Assembly: GCA_022925895.1 (NCBI GenBank)
Contig: JAKSYS010000386.1
Span: 1-58,334 of the forward strand
Length of the DNA: 58,334 nt
Direction of reading: 5' to 3'
Source of the DNA: Fragilaria crotonensis
Taxonomy: Eukaryota > Bacillariophyta > Fragilariophyceae > Fragilariales > Fragilariaceae
Shown here: piece after piece, positions 21,417-30,774 of the stretch
Numbering within the stretch: the first letter of the stretch is position 1
How the letters are laid out: the number at the start of each line of letters is the position of its first letter
Notes under the pieces: generated by a model
Database searches by the model: none
What the model saw: only the letters and a program-made list of their open reading frames with translations
What the model was told of the DNA's origin: nothing
Program-made: the position numbers and the translations under genes

Positions 21417-22115
21417 TTTGCATGTCTAAAATCGACAACTCTGGAATGTGATGGCGGAATCAGTTATTTGAAATATATGAGAAGTGAAATTGCGAAGCCT
21501 TCAATGGTTGTGCGTTGCGCGACGATGCCTGTGTTCGCGTTTCAAACTTGCAGACGGGATTCACGATTCACCATATGTATGACATATGCATAGCGAACGA
21601 CTCATCCGGTAAAGGGGACTGGTAGAAGTACTTGTGGCTTGTACTGTACCGGTACAGGAGAATCTGGCGGTTAGGGGTTTATGGCAACTTGCGGTATGGG
21701 CCACAGCGGCATAGCGATATGGCGATGCGCACATGTTAATTGATACCTGGGCCCCCACTACCTGGTAGGGTACTACTGTACATACTATACCGTGATGTGC
21801 AAGGTGTCGGTTAAACACCAGGTGTGCTACAGTCGTTTTGTTGCATCGAACATCAAGCACTCCAAATTTTCTTGACGTGTCCCAGTTCGCAATTGCGTTG
21901 ATTTCCCTTTTTCCGAACTCCGACATCAGCGTTTCACGTTTTACCCCACAACGCATCGAGCGGCACAAGTATCGTACGACCAGTACAGTATGTACCAGGT
22001 ACTGTACCGGCAATCGAAAGTTTAGAACGCGGCACATGAAAAACTGGATCTCCGGTACTGTACCAGTACAAGTACTGAGTACTTCTGAGTTCTGAGTTCT
22101 GAGTTCTGAGTTCTG
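21417..22115. other. Intergenic, GTAC-rich, with a microsatellite
   Basis: No gene. A (CTGAGTT)n microsatellite covers about 22082-22118. Words such as GTACCGGTAC and AGTACTGAGTACT are dense. Confidence 0.5.
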
Positions 22116-22855
22116 AGTACCAGCTAAAAAGGGCTTAGAACCAATAAAATGGCTTAGGACCATTAATGCGTTAAATTTTTTTCTGCCTACACAAAACGCT
22201 CGCAGTTTGTCGAATTTGACCGGTATTTGTATACAAAAGTTGCTCCTTTACCCACATCACACAAATAACTGTCTGAGTGCAAAACGACATCTGACCTTCA
22301 TTTCAAATGAAAATCGAACTGTCAGATTCGGCTGAGAATTACGCTGCCCCTCAAAAATTTCACGCATCGCGTTGGGCCAGCCATTTGATGACGCATTTAA
22401 TGTCTATAATTTCTTCATACTTGCGAAATAAATAGTAACTCCTATAACGTCAATATTGATGCTAAACTCACCCATGTCCGTGGAACAAAAAATTCTTGGA
22501 TATGTTGGTACAGAATCTACCACAGAAGTAACGTAGCAGTAATTATTGAGACATGCGGGATCATTCGGCGAATGCGTGAAAAAAAATTCCCGCCAACATA
22601 TAAATTTTACCTCATGTACGAATAAAATTTTATGTATGGCTTTGAACCAATGCAGTGCCGAACGAGGCAATTAAGAAGGTGAATGAATTGACAACTATCA
22701 TGTCCAGTACTTAATTGATTAACTTTTAGTGTGTAAAAGAAGCAAAATAAGCTTTCTTAAATGAGCTGAAGATGAAAAGGACGCATTTTGAGAAAGATAC
22801 TGTGAGTCGAAAAATGCGTTAAATTAATGGTTCTAAGCCCTTTTTAGGTGGTACT
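22116..22855. mobile_element. Non-autonomous element with terminal inverted repeats
   Basis: The 20-mer CTAAAAAGGGCTTAGAACCA at 22124-22143 occurs as its exact reverse complement at 22828-22847. Allowing one mismatch the match extends outwards to 28 nt. The AT-rich 700-nt interior encodes nothing recognisable. No target-site duplication is evident, so the superfamily is open. Confidence 0.65.
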
Positions 22856-23238
22856 GTACAATCTACTGTTACTTCCTTTCGTTGACGGATTCAGCCGCAG
22901 GAGCACGTGGAGAATTCCAGAAGTTGAATCTTCAAAAATTTCAACAACTCCTTTGGATTTCCTTCAAGATTCCTTGAGGTATCTTTGGGTGACAGCACTG
23001 TTGACAACTTCCATCAATTTCAATCGGCACCTACATACGAAAGCTATGGTATTCAACCTACTTGATTCAAAGTCGCAACAGTTGGCGGCCTCCGGCATCA
23101 GCCTTCCCTTCTACGAGTACTCCGAGTACTACCGGTAGGGAGTCGGATTGACGTACGTGTACTCCAAGTCTGCCACACTAAAAGCGAGCGCAATCCACGC
23201 AGTTTTAGCACCTCATTTTGAAGCCGACGACTAGGACA
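22856..23238. other. Upstream region of the Mpv17-like gene
   Basis: No gene recognised. It presumably contains the promoter of the plastid-type Mpv17 protein; I see no clear TATA box at a usual distance. Confidence 0.35.
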
Positions 23239-24021
23239 ATGAAGCTTTTCAGTCTCGTAGTTGCCACCTCCTGCCTCGCCGCTTCGGCCTTCGGAGTTAC
23301 ACCTGTCTCCAAGAATATCGCCAATGCCAAGGCCAGTGTTCCCGCTTCTCCACTCCGTAAGGATACCGCCTTTGATAGCCCTCTGTTCCGTGAGGCTTCC
23401 GTTGTCCGCGGAGGCGCTGTCCCTGGCTGGGCCGCCTACAATGATTCCCTTGATAAGAATCCATTGACCACCAAGGCATTTACTTCCCTTGTTGGCTGGG
23501 CCCTTGGTGATATTCTTGCCCAGGTATGGCATACACCATTGCCAGGATGTCGCAAAATACGTCATGGATGGTCATACTAACCGTTGTTGTCATTCATTAT
23601 TTCCTAGGTCTTCATTTCTGGTGGTCCATTCGACTTGAAGCGATTCATTAGTCTTTCCGCGTTTGGTCTCCTGTACCACGGTCCTTCTGGTCACTATTTT
23701 TACAACTGGCTCGACAGCAAGATCAAGGGAACTGGTGCCGCCGATGTTGCCCTCAAGGTTGGAATTGATCAGATCTTTTGGTGCCCTATTTTCATGACTG
23801 TCTTCTTCACCTACCTTGGACTTGTGAATGGCGACGCCCCCGCCACCATTGGCAACAAAATCAAGAATGACCTCCTCTCAGCATGCCAAGGATCTTGGAA
23901 GGTCTGGCCAATCGTCCACGCCGTCAACTTCAAATTCATCTCGTCAAAGCACCGTCTGATCTTTATCAATGGAGTACAGGTTGCTTTCAACATGTTCCTC
24001 TCTTTGATTGGAACCAAATAA
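23239..24021 (+). CDS. Mpv17/PMP22 family membrane protein with plastid-type presequence
   Basis: Small four-helix membrane protein of the Mpv17/PMP22/Sym1 family, 232 residues. Two exons, 23239-23523 and 23608-24021, flank an 84-nt intron (CAG|GTATGG ... CCTAG). The N-terminus MKLFSLVVATSCLAASAFG is a signal peptide with an ASAF cleavage motif, which marks plastid import in diatoms. Family landmarks include GDILAQ, GPSGHYFYNWLD, DQIFWCP, and the C-terminal WPIVHAVNFKFI signature that ends the fold. Mpv17 proteins are usually peroxisomal or mitochondrial, and their transport substrates are poorly known. The ATG at 23239 is preferred because it opens the signal peptide. Confidence 0.88.
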
Positions 24022-24182
24022 ACTAATGTGAGCCTAGAGTGCTGACGTTCCGGCTAACGTTGGATTTACAATAAGATCCTTTCCCACAAGTTAGATCGTC
24101 CTTGATTCCTCTCTTTTACTTTTTTACGTAGCACATAGCTCTCGGTGCGTGTCATTGTGAGTCGACAACAAACGTTTAGCCA

Positions 24183-24947
24183 TCAAAAATCCATACTGTC
24201 TTCGCCGGAGGACAGCTGCGCCTCAACGTCGTCCATTGGTCTCGACGTTGAGGCAATGGCAAGCTGATTGTTTCCTTTCGTCACTAACGGAGGTGCATCG
24301 TCGTCGTCATCATCGTCGCTTGAATCAATGTACTTTCGTTTGGTAGAAATGTTTTTGTTCTGCTTCTTGGATGGCGGTATCAGTGGAACGCTGTCTTCCT
24401 CATCCGAGGAACGCTCGGAATCTGTTCCATTCAACATGCGTTGTCGAAGCTCGCGATGATGACGACTCAACGTCATTGTCGTCGTTTTAGGTGGAGGCGA
24501 CGACGACGACGACGATGATGATAACGACAATGACGCACTGTGGCGCCGTCGCTGTGGCGGCGAATTCTTGGATGCAGTGCTCGTGGCCAATGATGTCTTG
24601 GACCGCAGTGCTTTGGAAGAAGACTTGGAAACAGTAGGAGCAGCAACGGGCAATATATTGGTCGAGGATGCATAATCCTTCAATTTGGTGAGCAATTCTT
24701 CATTCTTTCTAGCCACGAGGAGGACATCGTCTGGGGTGATTGTACGCCGATTGGCATGGACAGAGAATGCAACCAAATCGTTTGCGAGGCTCATTGTGGC
24801 GTAGAGATAGGTCAATTCTGTGAGAGTCTGAATGGCCGATCGGGTCATTGGAGCACCTCCGTCGTCTTGAGAAGTACATATCTGGGCTACAGCAACTTGA
24901 AGCGCCGCTCTCAATTCATCTTCTTCTGATCGTACCAGCGATGACAT
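24183..24947 (-). CDS. CENPS: CENP-S/MHF1 histone-fold protein with acidic C-terminal tail
   Basis: DNA-binding histone-fold subunit that, with CENP-X/MHF2, works in the kinetochore CENP-T-W-S-X complex and in Fanconi (FANCM) DNA repair. Residues about 5-95 carry the fold: MSSLVRSEEDELRAALQVAV at the start, then TELTYLYATMSLANDLVAFS and NRRTITPDDVLLVARKNEEL, typical of CENP-S. The rest is a long Ser/Asp-rich tail with SDDDDDDDAP and a Ser-rich run, longer than in animals. The first in-frame ATG is at 24947. It is convergent with the Mpv17 gene (161 nt). MHF2 is not in the window. Confidence 0.8.
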   Translation of the reverse strand: MSSLVRSEEDELRAALQVAVAQICTSQDDGGAPMTRSAIQTLTELTYLYATMSLANDLVAFSVHANRRTITPDDVLLVARKNEELLTKLKDYASSTNILPVAAPTVSKSSSKALRSKTSLATSTASKNSPPQRRRHSASLSLSSSSSSSSPPPKTTTMTLSRHHRELRQRMLNGTDSERSSDEEDSVPLIPPSKKQNKNISTKRKYIDSSDDDDDDDAPPLVTKGNNQLAIASTSRPMDDVEAQLSSGEDSMDF

Positions 24948-25555
24948 TCGCAACCAGGGGCGTTGGGATAATGCGATGCGACGCAATGTCGAAAAGATTC
25001 AATGGCCGCTGTATACTATCTTTGGCAGACTACTGATAATCGCAGTAATACGCAGTGGGTCCTTTGATGCTCTGGCGTAAGACGGAGAGTACAACATTCC
25101 ACACAATCATCGGTGCGATAGAGAAGCTGGTGTTCAAGATATCATTGGCCAATTCGAGGATTACGCATTTCCTGGCGCGAGGTTTAAAATTGCCGTTAAT
25201 GTATGGTTTTATCGGTGGTATTACAGTATCGTAAGAAATGCGTATGTGGACAGCACACCTTTACATCGGCTTGTTGAGCATCGTTACCTACTAAACTCTG
25301 AGTGAGCAGCTTAGTAACTTGGATCATGAAAGGTGTTCGACAAGCCTCCTCCTCCGATCCGACTTACAACCAAATAACCAACAAACTAGCCACTACGTAC
25401 AAGCGTAACTTAGCAAAGGACTACCCAAAAACGATTCGTGCAAACGGCGCAACAATTAGGTCACGTTGGCACGACTTTCAGGATAGCTTCTGAATAGAGC
25501 TTTACCAAAACATCGACAATCTCAGTAAACATGCTCCGATCCTTGCTCTCCTCTT
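24948..25555. other. Intergenic with one short ORF
   Basis: Upstream region of CENP-S and 3' side of the PAC3 gene. A 55-codon + strand ORF (25326-25493) is open but unrecognised and not convincingly coding. Nothing else supported. Confidence 0.4.
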
Positions 25556-25933
25556 TTAGCGATATTCCCAATAAAACGCCGGAACTGGATCGGATCGTGA
25601 TTTTCGCAGGGAAGCAATTCGTTCGGTAATCCGTCGTGCATACACCTCCAACATTGCGTCATCGCGTTTCCCCAGCAAGGTGGATATGTGAAATCTCGGT
25701 TTCGAATCGAGAGGCGTTTCTTCGACTTGACAAAGGACGTATGTCCCGACCTTTCCCCCCAACTGGCTGACGCCGATGACGATTTGGTCATTGAACAATT
25801 GGACCCAACAGTCGGTGACAATGCCCATGATTTCGAAAGATCTTGTTAATGTCACTGGAAGGAATTGAGGAAGTGGGCTGCATCCCTCGGAGAGGTTCAG
25901 GGCTTGTAACGATGTGGCAGTGGGGTCCGACAT
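25556..25933 (-). CDS. PSMG3: Proteasome assembly chaperone 3 (PAC3/PSMG3-like)
   Basis: Small chaperone that helps build the 20S proteasome alpha ring, acting with PAC4. 125 residues, one exon, near the family length. Matches by eye: a central IVTDCWVQLFNDQIVIGVSQ strand pair, the GKVGTYVL turn, and the conserved STLLGKRDDAMLEVYARRI near the C-terminus. The family is short and weakly conserved, so a profile search would settle it. Confidence 0.7.
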   Translation of the reverse strand: MSDPTATSLQALNLSEGCSPLPQFLPVTLTRSFEIMGIVTDCWVQLFNDQIVIGVSQLGGKVGTYVLCQVEETPLDSKPRFHISTLLGKRDDAMLEVYARRITERIASLRKSRSDPVPAFYWEYR

Positions 25934-26207
25934 GGTCGATGTGGTGCCTACACCGGTTGTGTGATAGTCACTGCTGTGATTGTGTGATAGTCACTGCTAT
26001 CTGTGATGTTTGTGTACCATGGTCAATGGTACAAGTACTTGTACCAGGATCATAGGTTACTGAAGGAACCCGAACGATGTCATTAGATAACGCTAGCAAA
26101 CGCAGCTGGAAATTACAATCGTTAGGGATATCTAAAATCAAGTCATGTTCTGTCCGGCACCGGGTTGCTACCGGTAGACTCCTCTCGAAATTGGGTCGTG
26201 TCATGTT

Positions 26208-26876
26208 TTATGAGGGTGGGGGAGGAAGTTGCCCGGCAAAGGGAGGAGGAGGACCTCGAAATTGAACGGGAGGCGGCAGCTGTTGCTGGAACTGCTGCGG
26301 AGGAATATTTGGATAAACACCGCTTGCACCACCGGGTGGCGGTAGTTGGAAATTTGGTGGAGGGAGTCCGTAATTCGGTGGCGGCGGTGCCCCTCCATGT
26401 CCCATCATGGGTGGTGGTGCTCCACCTTGACCCATAATTGGCGGTGGTCCACCTCCTTGTCCCATCATAGGAGGACGCATGGAAGGTGGTGGGCCTTGTC
26501 GCATCGGTGGTCTTCCCTGAAAGCCTGGTGGACCACCACCTCCACCACCCGATGGTGGAGGACGAAAGCCCGGTCTTACCCAGGTCCGTCTTCCAGATTT
26601 ATGAACGTAGTAACTAATGTGCGTCGCATCGTCAAATTCTTCTTTCCATCCTTCGGGAAGCGGAGGAATTGATGGATCATCTGGGGGACGTGATTTCAAG
26701 TATGCTTGTTGTGCCGAGGCCAACCCCATCGGACCCGATCGCCATTCATCCAAATTCTTTTCGTAGTGCAGTTTGAAATTTTCGCGAAACTTCCAACCAC
26801 GACGCTGTTGCTTACGCCCCGCAGCAGAATCGTGGGTTAGGTAGGTGTTGGAATAATCATCAAAGAAACGAGGCAT
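26208..26876 (-). CDS. SNRPC: U1 snRNP protein C-like, zinc ligands lost, fused to WW domain
   Basis: 222 residues. The start MPRFF, the TYLTHDS box at 11-17 and the following basic helix align without gaps to U1-C, the U1 snRNP subunit that stabilises pairing with the 5' splice site. Yet all four zinc ligands of the C2H2 finger are replaced: Cys6 by Asp, Cys9 by Ser, His24 by Gln, His30 by Phe. A WW domain follows at about 72-103 (LPEGW ... [13 protein letters not shown]), then a Pro/Gly-rich tail with GQGG.PPP repeats, as in spliceosomal proteins. Start at 26876 is fixed by the family's invariant MP. Divergent from the exosome gene. Confidence 0.8.
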   Translation of the reverse strand: MPRFFDDYSNTYLTHDSAAGRKQQRRGWKFRENFKLHYEKNLDEWRSGPMGLASAQQAYLKSRPPDDPSIPPLPEGWKEEFDDATHISYYVHKSGRRTWVRPGFRPPPSGGGGGGPPGFQGRPPMRQGPPPSMRPPMMGQGGGPPPIMGQGGAPPPMMGHGGAPPPPNYGLPPPNFQLPPPGGASGVYPNIPPQQFQQQLPPPVQFRGPPPPFAGQLPPPPS

Positions 26877-27269
26877 GGTGGAAAGCTGCCAGGGTACAGT
26901 GGTTTTGCGAAGTTCGAGACAGCGCCTCCACAGTGATGCAGCTGAACAGTGCACCGTGAAAGTGACTGCCGTTATCTGCGCGTCTGTGCGGGGGAAGATG
27001 TGATGATTACGTCGTACGGAGTACAGAGCAGATGCAACGACGTGCGACCGTGACAGAGACTGGAGGATTATCGTCGACCGTCGAACCGTCGATCAGAGAC
27101 AAGCAACGGTAGTTCATGCCTCAGTACTCAGTATACAGTAATTCCCTAATCCAATTAAAAAAAAATTGAGTAGAACACGAAAAATGTAGGACGCCTTCGT
27201 CACAAACGATGAAATCAAAGAGTACTGGACACAGCTCCGGATTATCAATCTACTTTGCGCTCTGAGACC
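26877..27269. promoter_or_regulatory. Shared upstream region of U1-C-like and MTR3 genes
   Basis: 393 nt between two divergent genes, both for RNA processing, so it should act as a bidirectional promoter. It holds an A-run near 27158-27166 but no clear TATA box or initiator. Confidence 0.4.
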
Positions 27270-28177
27270 ATGACCAGATGCGTACTAACGAACTGTTACA
27301 CTCCTGTAAGAGCTGTTAAACCCACCTCAGTTGAAGAACGCCAGACTTATTTGGTGCAGAACCGCACCAACGGTGATGGCGAACCTCGCACGAAGGAAAC
27401 GCTTCGTCGTCTCGTGCTGGAAACCTCCATTCTGACCAATTACGCTGGATCATCACTAGTGGAATTAGGCCACACCAAGGTTCTTGGTCAGCTAACGATC
27501 TCAACCGATGGAAACCATTCTCTCGTCGAAACCGGAGTCTTGTTGGTTAGGGTCAATCAAGTCGCCAATTTGCATTGCGTCCTCATCCTCATCTACTGTC
27601 TCGTCCTTGGACGTCGCACACAACAACAATAGTAATTCTCGCAAATCAAATTCAGCACAAGGCAGTTCCGTTGACCTGGAGGCGCGGATCCACACGGCCT
27701 TGTTGCCGACCCTCCATTTGGCGGACTATCCCAAAACAGTCCTGCAATTGGACATAGCAGTGCTCCAAAATGATGGCAGCCTCCTCGCGGCATGCATGTT
27801 GGCTGCAACACTCGCTCTGGCGGATGCACGCGTCGAACTCTACGACTTGGTCACATGTTGTGAAGTTGTGGTCGTTGTACTTATGAATGATAAGAATGAT
27901 GTTCATGGTAACACATCCTGACAGTTCCCAGTTTGAACTCCTCGTCGATCCTACGCTGGAGGAAGAACGTGCGGCGAATGCCAAGATCACATTGGCCATT
28001 ATGCCGCAATGGAAGGAAGTGACACTCTGGCAACAATCTGGGGGTGTATCATCGTCAATAGCAGAACAACAACAACAAGTCACAGCCATTGATGAGGCGA
28101 TGAAGCTTTGTCGTGATGGATGTCGGACGTTGCATCGATTTTTGAGACAACATTTGTTGGATAAGGAACAAGAATAA
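27270..28177 (+). CDS. MTR3: Exosome subunit, RNase PH fold, MTR3/EXOSC6-like (one apparent frameshift)
   Basis: Ring subunit of the RNA exosome, which processes and degrades RNA in the 3' to 5' direction. Visible parts: NRTNGDGEPR and the AGSSLVELGHTKVLGQ strand of the RNase PH fold, then YPKTVLQLDIAVLQNDGS, ALADARVELYDLVT, DPTLEEE and a helix AIDEAMKLCRDGCRTLHRFL. The last parts fit MTR3 better than RRP41. One 55-nt intron at 27877-27931 (GTACTT ... CCCAG) restores the known spacing between YDLVT and the DP motif. The frame must change near 27495 in the middle of the protein. The start at 27270 is the first ATG; an upstream exon is possible. Confidence 0.7.
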
Positions 28178-28268
28178 AAGTCTTTAACAATGAGTCACAT
28201 CCAGAGGGGTAGCACATTGTTGCTTGCATTAGACTTTATCTGTATACTTTGATTCGCACGGCACAAAT

Positions 28269-29972
28269 TCACTTCGTGTCACATACAAGATTCTGTTCTG
28301 TCGACGACATTGGTGGCACGACATAGATGTAGATTGCTAACCAATGAAAGATACTTCCGGCCATGACAAACAAATGCCATATGGAATGATCCAAATTGTT
28401 GTTGCGCACAAAGAAAGGGACACCTCCAGTATAGGCAAGACCGCCCAAGGCCATCAAGTGAATCGCACGGGGCGGCAGTGCAACCATCAAATCGTGCAAA
28501 GACATGACGCAAGCCCATCCCATACCCAGGTACATGAGTAACGAAAACCGACCCTTGTGCTTCCAGTCGGGAAGAGTGGCTTGGACATAGATACCAAAGA
28601 AACAACAGATCCAGATAAAGAGGAGGAGCCAGACGGACCAAATGCGAATGTGTCCCAAGGCAATTTGAAGAAAGGGTGTGTAGGATCCGGCAATCAGAAT
28701 GTAGATCGCACACTTGTCAAGGGCCTCAAAAACGAACTTGGTATTGAGCATGGTGAAGAAGGAATGGTACAACGTCGAACTCGTGTACAACAGCAACAAG
28801 GAAGCCGAGTAGACGAGGCACGCCGCAAAGCTGGTTGTAGGCATGTTCTTGGTGCGATGGTAGAGTAAAGCACTGCCCACCATCGCCAAGATGATACCCA
28901 ATCCGTGAGTGACACCATTCATTACTTCTTGAAAGACAAGGTTCCCGTCCAAGTTCAAGTCGAGAAATGGGTGTGTTTCTGGGTGTCTTTTGAGCATGGC
29001 TTGTTCAATGGCCAAACAACCGCGAAAGCCAATTCGGTTGGCACTTAGATCGACTTCTCTGAGTCCGCATTCAATGGACGGACAGACAATCTCCGCAAAT
29101 GCCAACCCACCTCGTTCTCCCAATCGGCATCGTCTTAACGAAATGGATTTCAAAACAGGATTCTTAATAGCCGCCATGAAGAGAACGGCAGCTCCATAGG
29201 GACCAATGCGATGTCTCTGGAGGCGCACTTCCTCCACATGTTGTGAGACCGTCAAGATCTTGGCCAAACAGAGTGCTCCGTGGCTTCGAAATCCACGACG
29301 TCCGTACGATTTTCCTTCGCTGGAAGCTCTGGAGAAATCGAGGCGTCTGACATACGATAGTGGGCCATTGAGGTGACGGGCCAATACCTCACCGAGGGCC
29401 AACATGTCGGCATCGTGGAAGGGGCCTGCTACGCGGAGGGCTGGGAGGGCGAATCGGATAGTCGTGAGGACTCCCGAATTGGGTGGCGTGGAATAGAGCT
29501 GACAAGCGTGGAGGTAATCTTGAAGCAAAGTTTGAGTCGTGGGGGTACAATAGAGAGTGGGAAGCATCATGGGGGCAACAATGTGAGGCTTGAGGATTTC
29601 CTCGGTGGGATCTAACGAGGCGTAGATTTCGTTATACTTGTCATGCGCATTCATCTCTCCACTCTCGTCTCCCTTCACGAAGCGAACATCTGTAAGGTCG
29701 ATAGCCCCTTGGGGAGGCCAGTCTGCTCCACAGTCTTGGCAGCTCATGAGGGGACGCAAGATTTGCATGGACAATGGCAATCTAGTTCGCGCACGATTAG
29801 GTCGGTGAGCCCGCGTCGGCGTCCATGGATGGTCCTCCACCCCGGCCGTTGGCGCATCCTGGTATGGAGGGAGCACTGTTGACGCAGCTATTGCCGCGTT
29901 AGACCTCTGCCTCGGGCCATCAGATTTCATACTATCGTCTGATTGGCTATCTTGAGCGAACACGTTCATCAT
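28269..29972 (-). CDS. Leucine-rich repeat protein fused to HlyIII/PAQR-like membrane domain
   Basis: 567 residues, one exon. The N-terminal half has ribonuclease-inhibitor-type leucine-rich repeats (about 185-335; [23 protein letters not shown] and similar). The C-terminal half is a seven-helix HlyIII/PAQR domain: [15 protein letters not shown], the STLYHSF motif, [17 protein letters not shown], and a final [15 protein letters not shown] with the metal-binding histidines. PAQR and HlyIII proteins form a membrane hydrolase-like family that includes adiponectin receptors; despite the historical name nothing here indicates a toxin. What the LRR part binds is unknown. Convergent with MTR3, 91 nt apart. 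Confidence 0.85.
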   Translation of the reverse strand: MMNVFAQDSQSDDSMKSDGPRQRSNAAIAASTVLPPYQDAPTAGVEDHPWTPTRAHRPNRARTRLPLSMQILRPLMSCQDCGADWPPQGAIDLTDVRFVKGDESGEMNAHDKYNEIYASLDPTEEILKPHIVAPMMLPTLYCTPTTQTLLQDYLHACQLYSTPPNSGVLTTIRFALPALRVAGPFHDADMLALGEVLARHLNGPLSYVRRLDFSRASSEGKSYGRRGFRSHGALCLAKILTVSQHVEEVRLQRHRIGPYGAAVLFMAAIKNPVLKSISLRRCRLGERGGLAFAEIVCPSIECGLREVDLSANRIGFRGCLAIEQAMLKRHPETHPFLDLNLDGNLVFQEVMNGVTHGLGIILAMVGSALLYHRTKNMPTTSFAACLVYSASLLLLYTSSTLYHSFFTMLNTKFVFEALDKCAIYILIAGSYTPFLQIALGHIRIWSVWLLLFIWICCFFGIYVQATLPDWKHKGRFSLLMYLGMGWACVMSLHDLMVALPPRAIHLMALGGLAYTGGVPFFVRNNNLDHSIWHLFVMAGSIFHWLAIYIYVVPPMSSTEQNLVCDTK

Positions 29973-30774
29973 CCTACGAGACTCGGAAGCTCCAAAGATT
30001 CGTGTGTACTCGCAGTTCGGATCGCAAATAATTACAATTCCGTACTCTTGTAGAGTGTCTCGACTTCTTGGGAGGGATGTACTCTAAGGGCGTCTTAGAA
30101 TGATATTGACTCGAGTCTATGTGATGTACGGAGTACTTTATGCGAGGAACAAACGTGATGCTTTTGACGCCTATTTTCTCAACTATTCTGCCTTCTTTCC
30201 ATCTGGTGCAAGCCGACGAGATGGGTCGGCGTGTCATTCGTACGCAAACGGACGTTAGCGGCCGTCTCGCGCCAAAATATGACCAACGGTGCGAACTCCG
30301 AAATCAAGGCAGCGTTGAAAGGTGGTAGTGTGATACGTGAAAATCAAACTTGTAGTATGTGCTATGAACAATTAAGTCCGTGCGTTTAAGTATATCTACA
30401 GTATATATATTAGTTTTGATACATGTGAACACAAAAGAAGCATCTGTTCCCTTGGTCTCAGACTCCTATGTCATAGTGTTCTTAGCACAAGAATACTCTT
30501 CTACATGTACTCGTATCATGCATAGCCGAGTCTCTAGTAGAGCTACCGTAGAGTCCAGGAAGTACTACAGTACTCTGAGTACAGTCACTCTCATCACCAA
30601 GGTACAGTAGTACCAGCAGTACGTAGTCGCCGTGTAATGAATCTTTCATCTGAACTGGACGAAGCAAGACGCGCGCTGCGCACGTCATCTTTTGCTCGGA
30701 ATCCGATCAGAAATGAATGACGATTTTGCAATCGGCATTGTGAACAATAGTAACACACGATCGTTGCTTTACCA
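29973..30774. other. Divergent upstream region, 0.8 kb
   Basis: Lies between the LRR-HlyIII gene (minus) and the NSF-like gene (plus), so it carries both promoters. TATA-like words occur near 30397. GTAC palindromes cluster at 30540-30625. No gene seen. Confidence 0.4.

Noticed and set aside
28269..28940. Hemolysin toxin gene
   Set aside because: The HlyIII name is historical; the domain is the PAQR-type receptor/hydrolase fold and the gene has host features.
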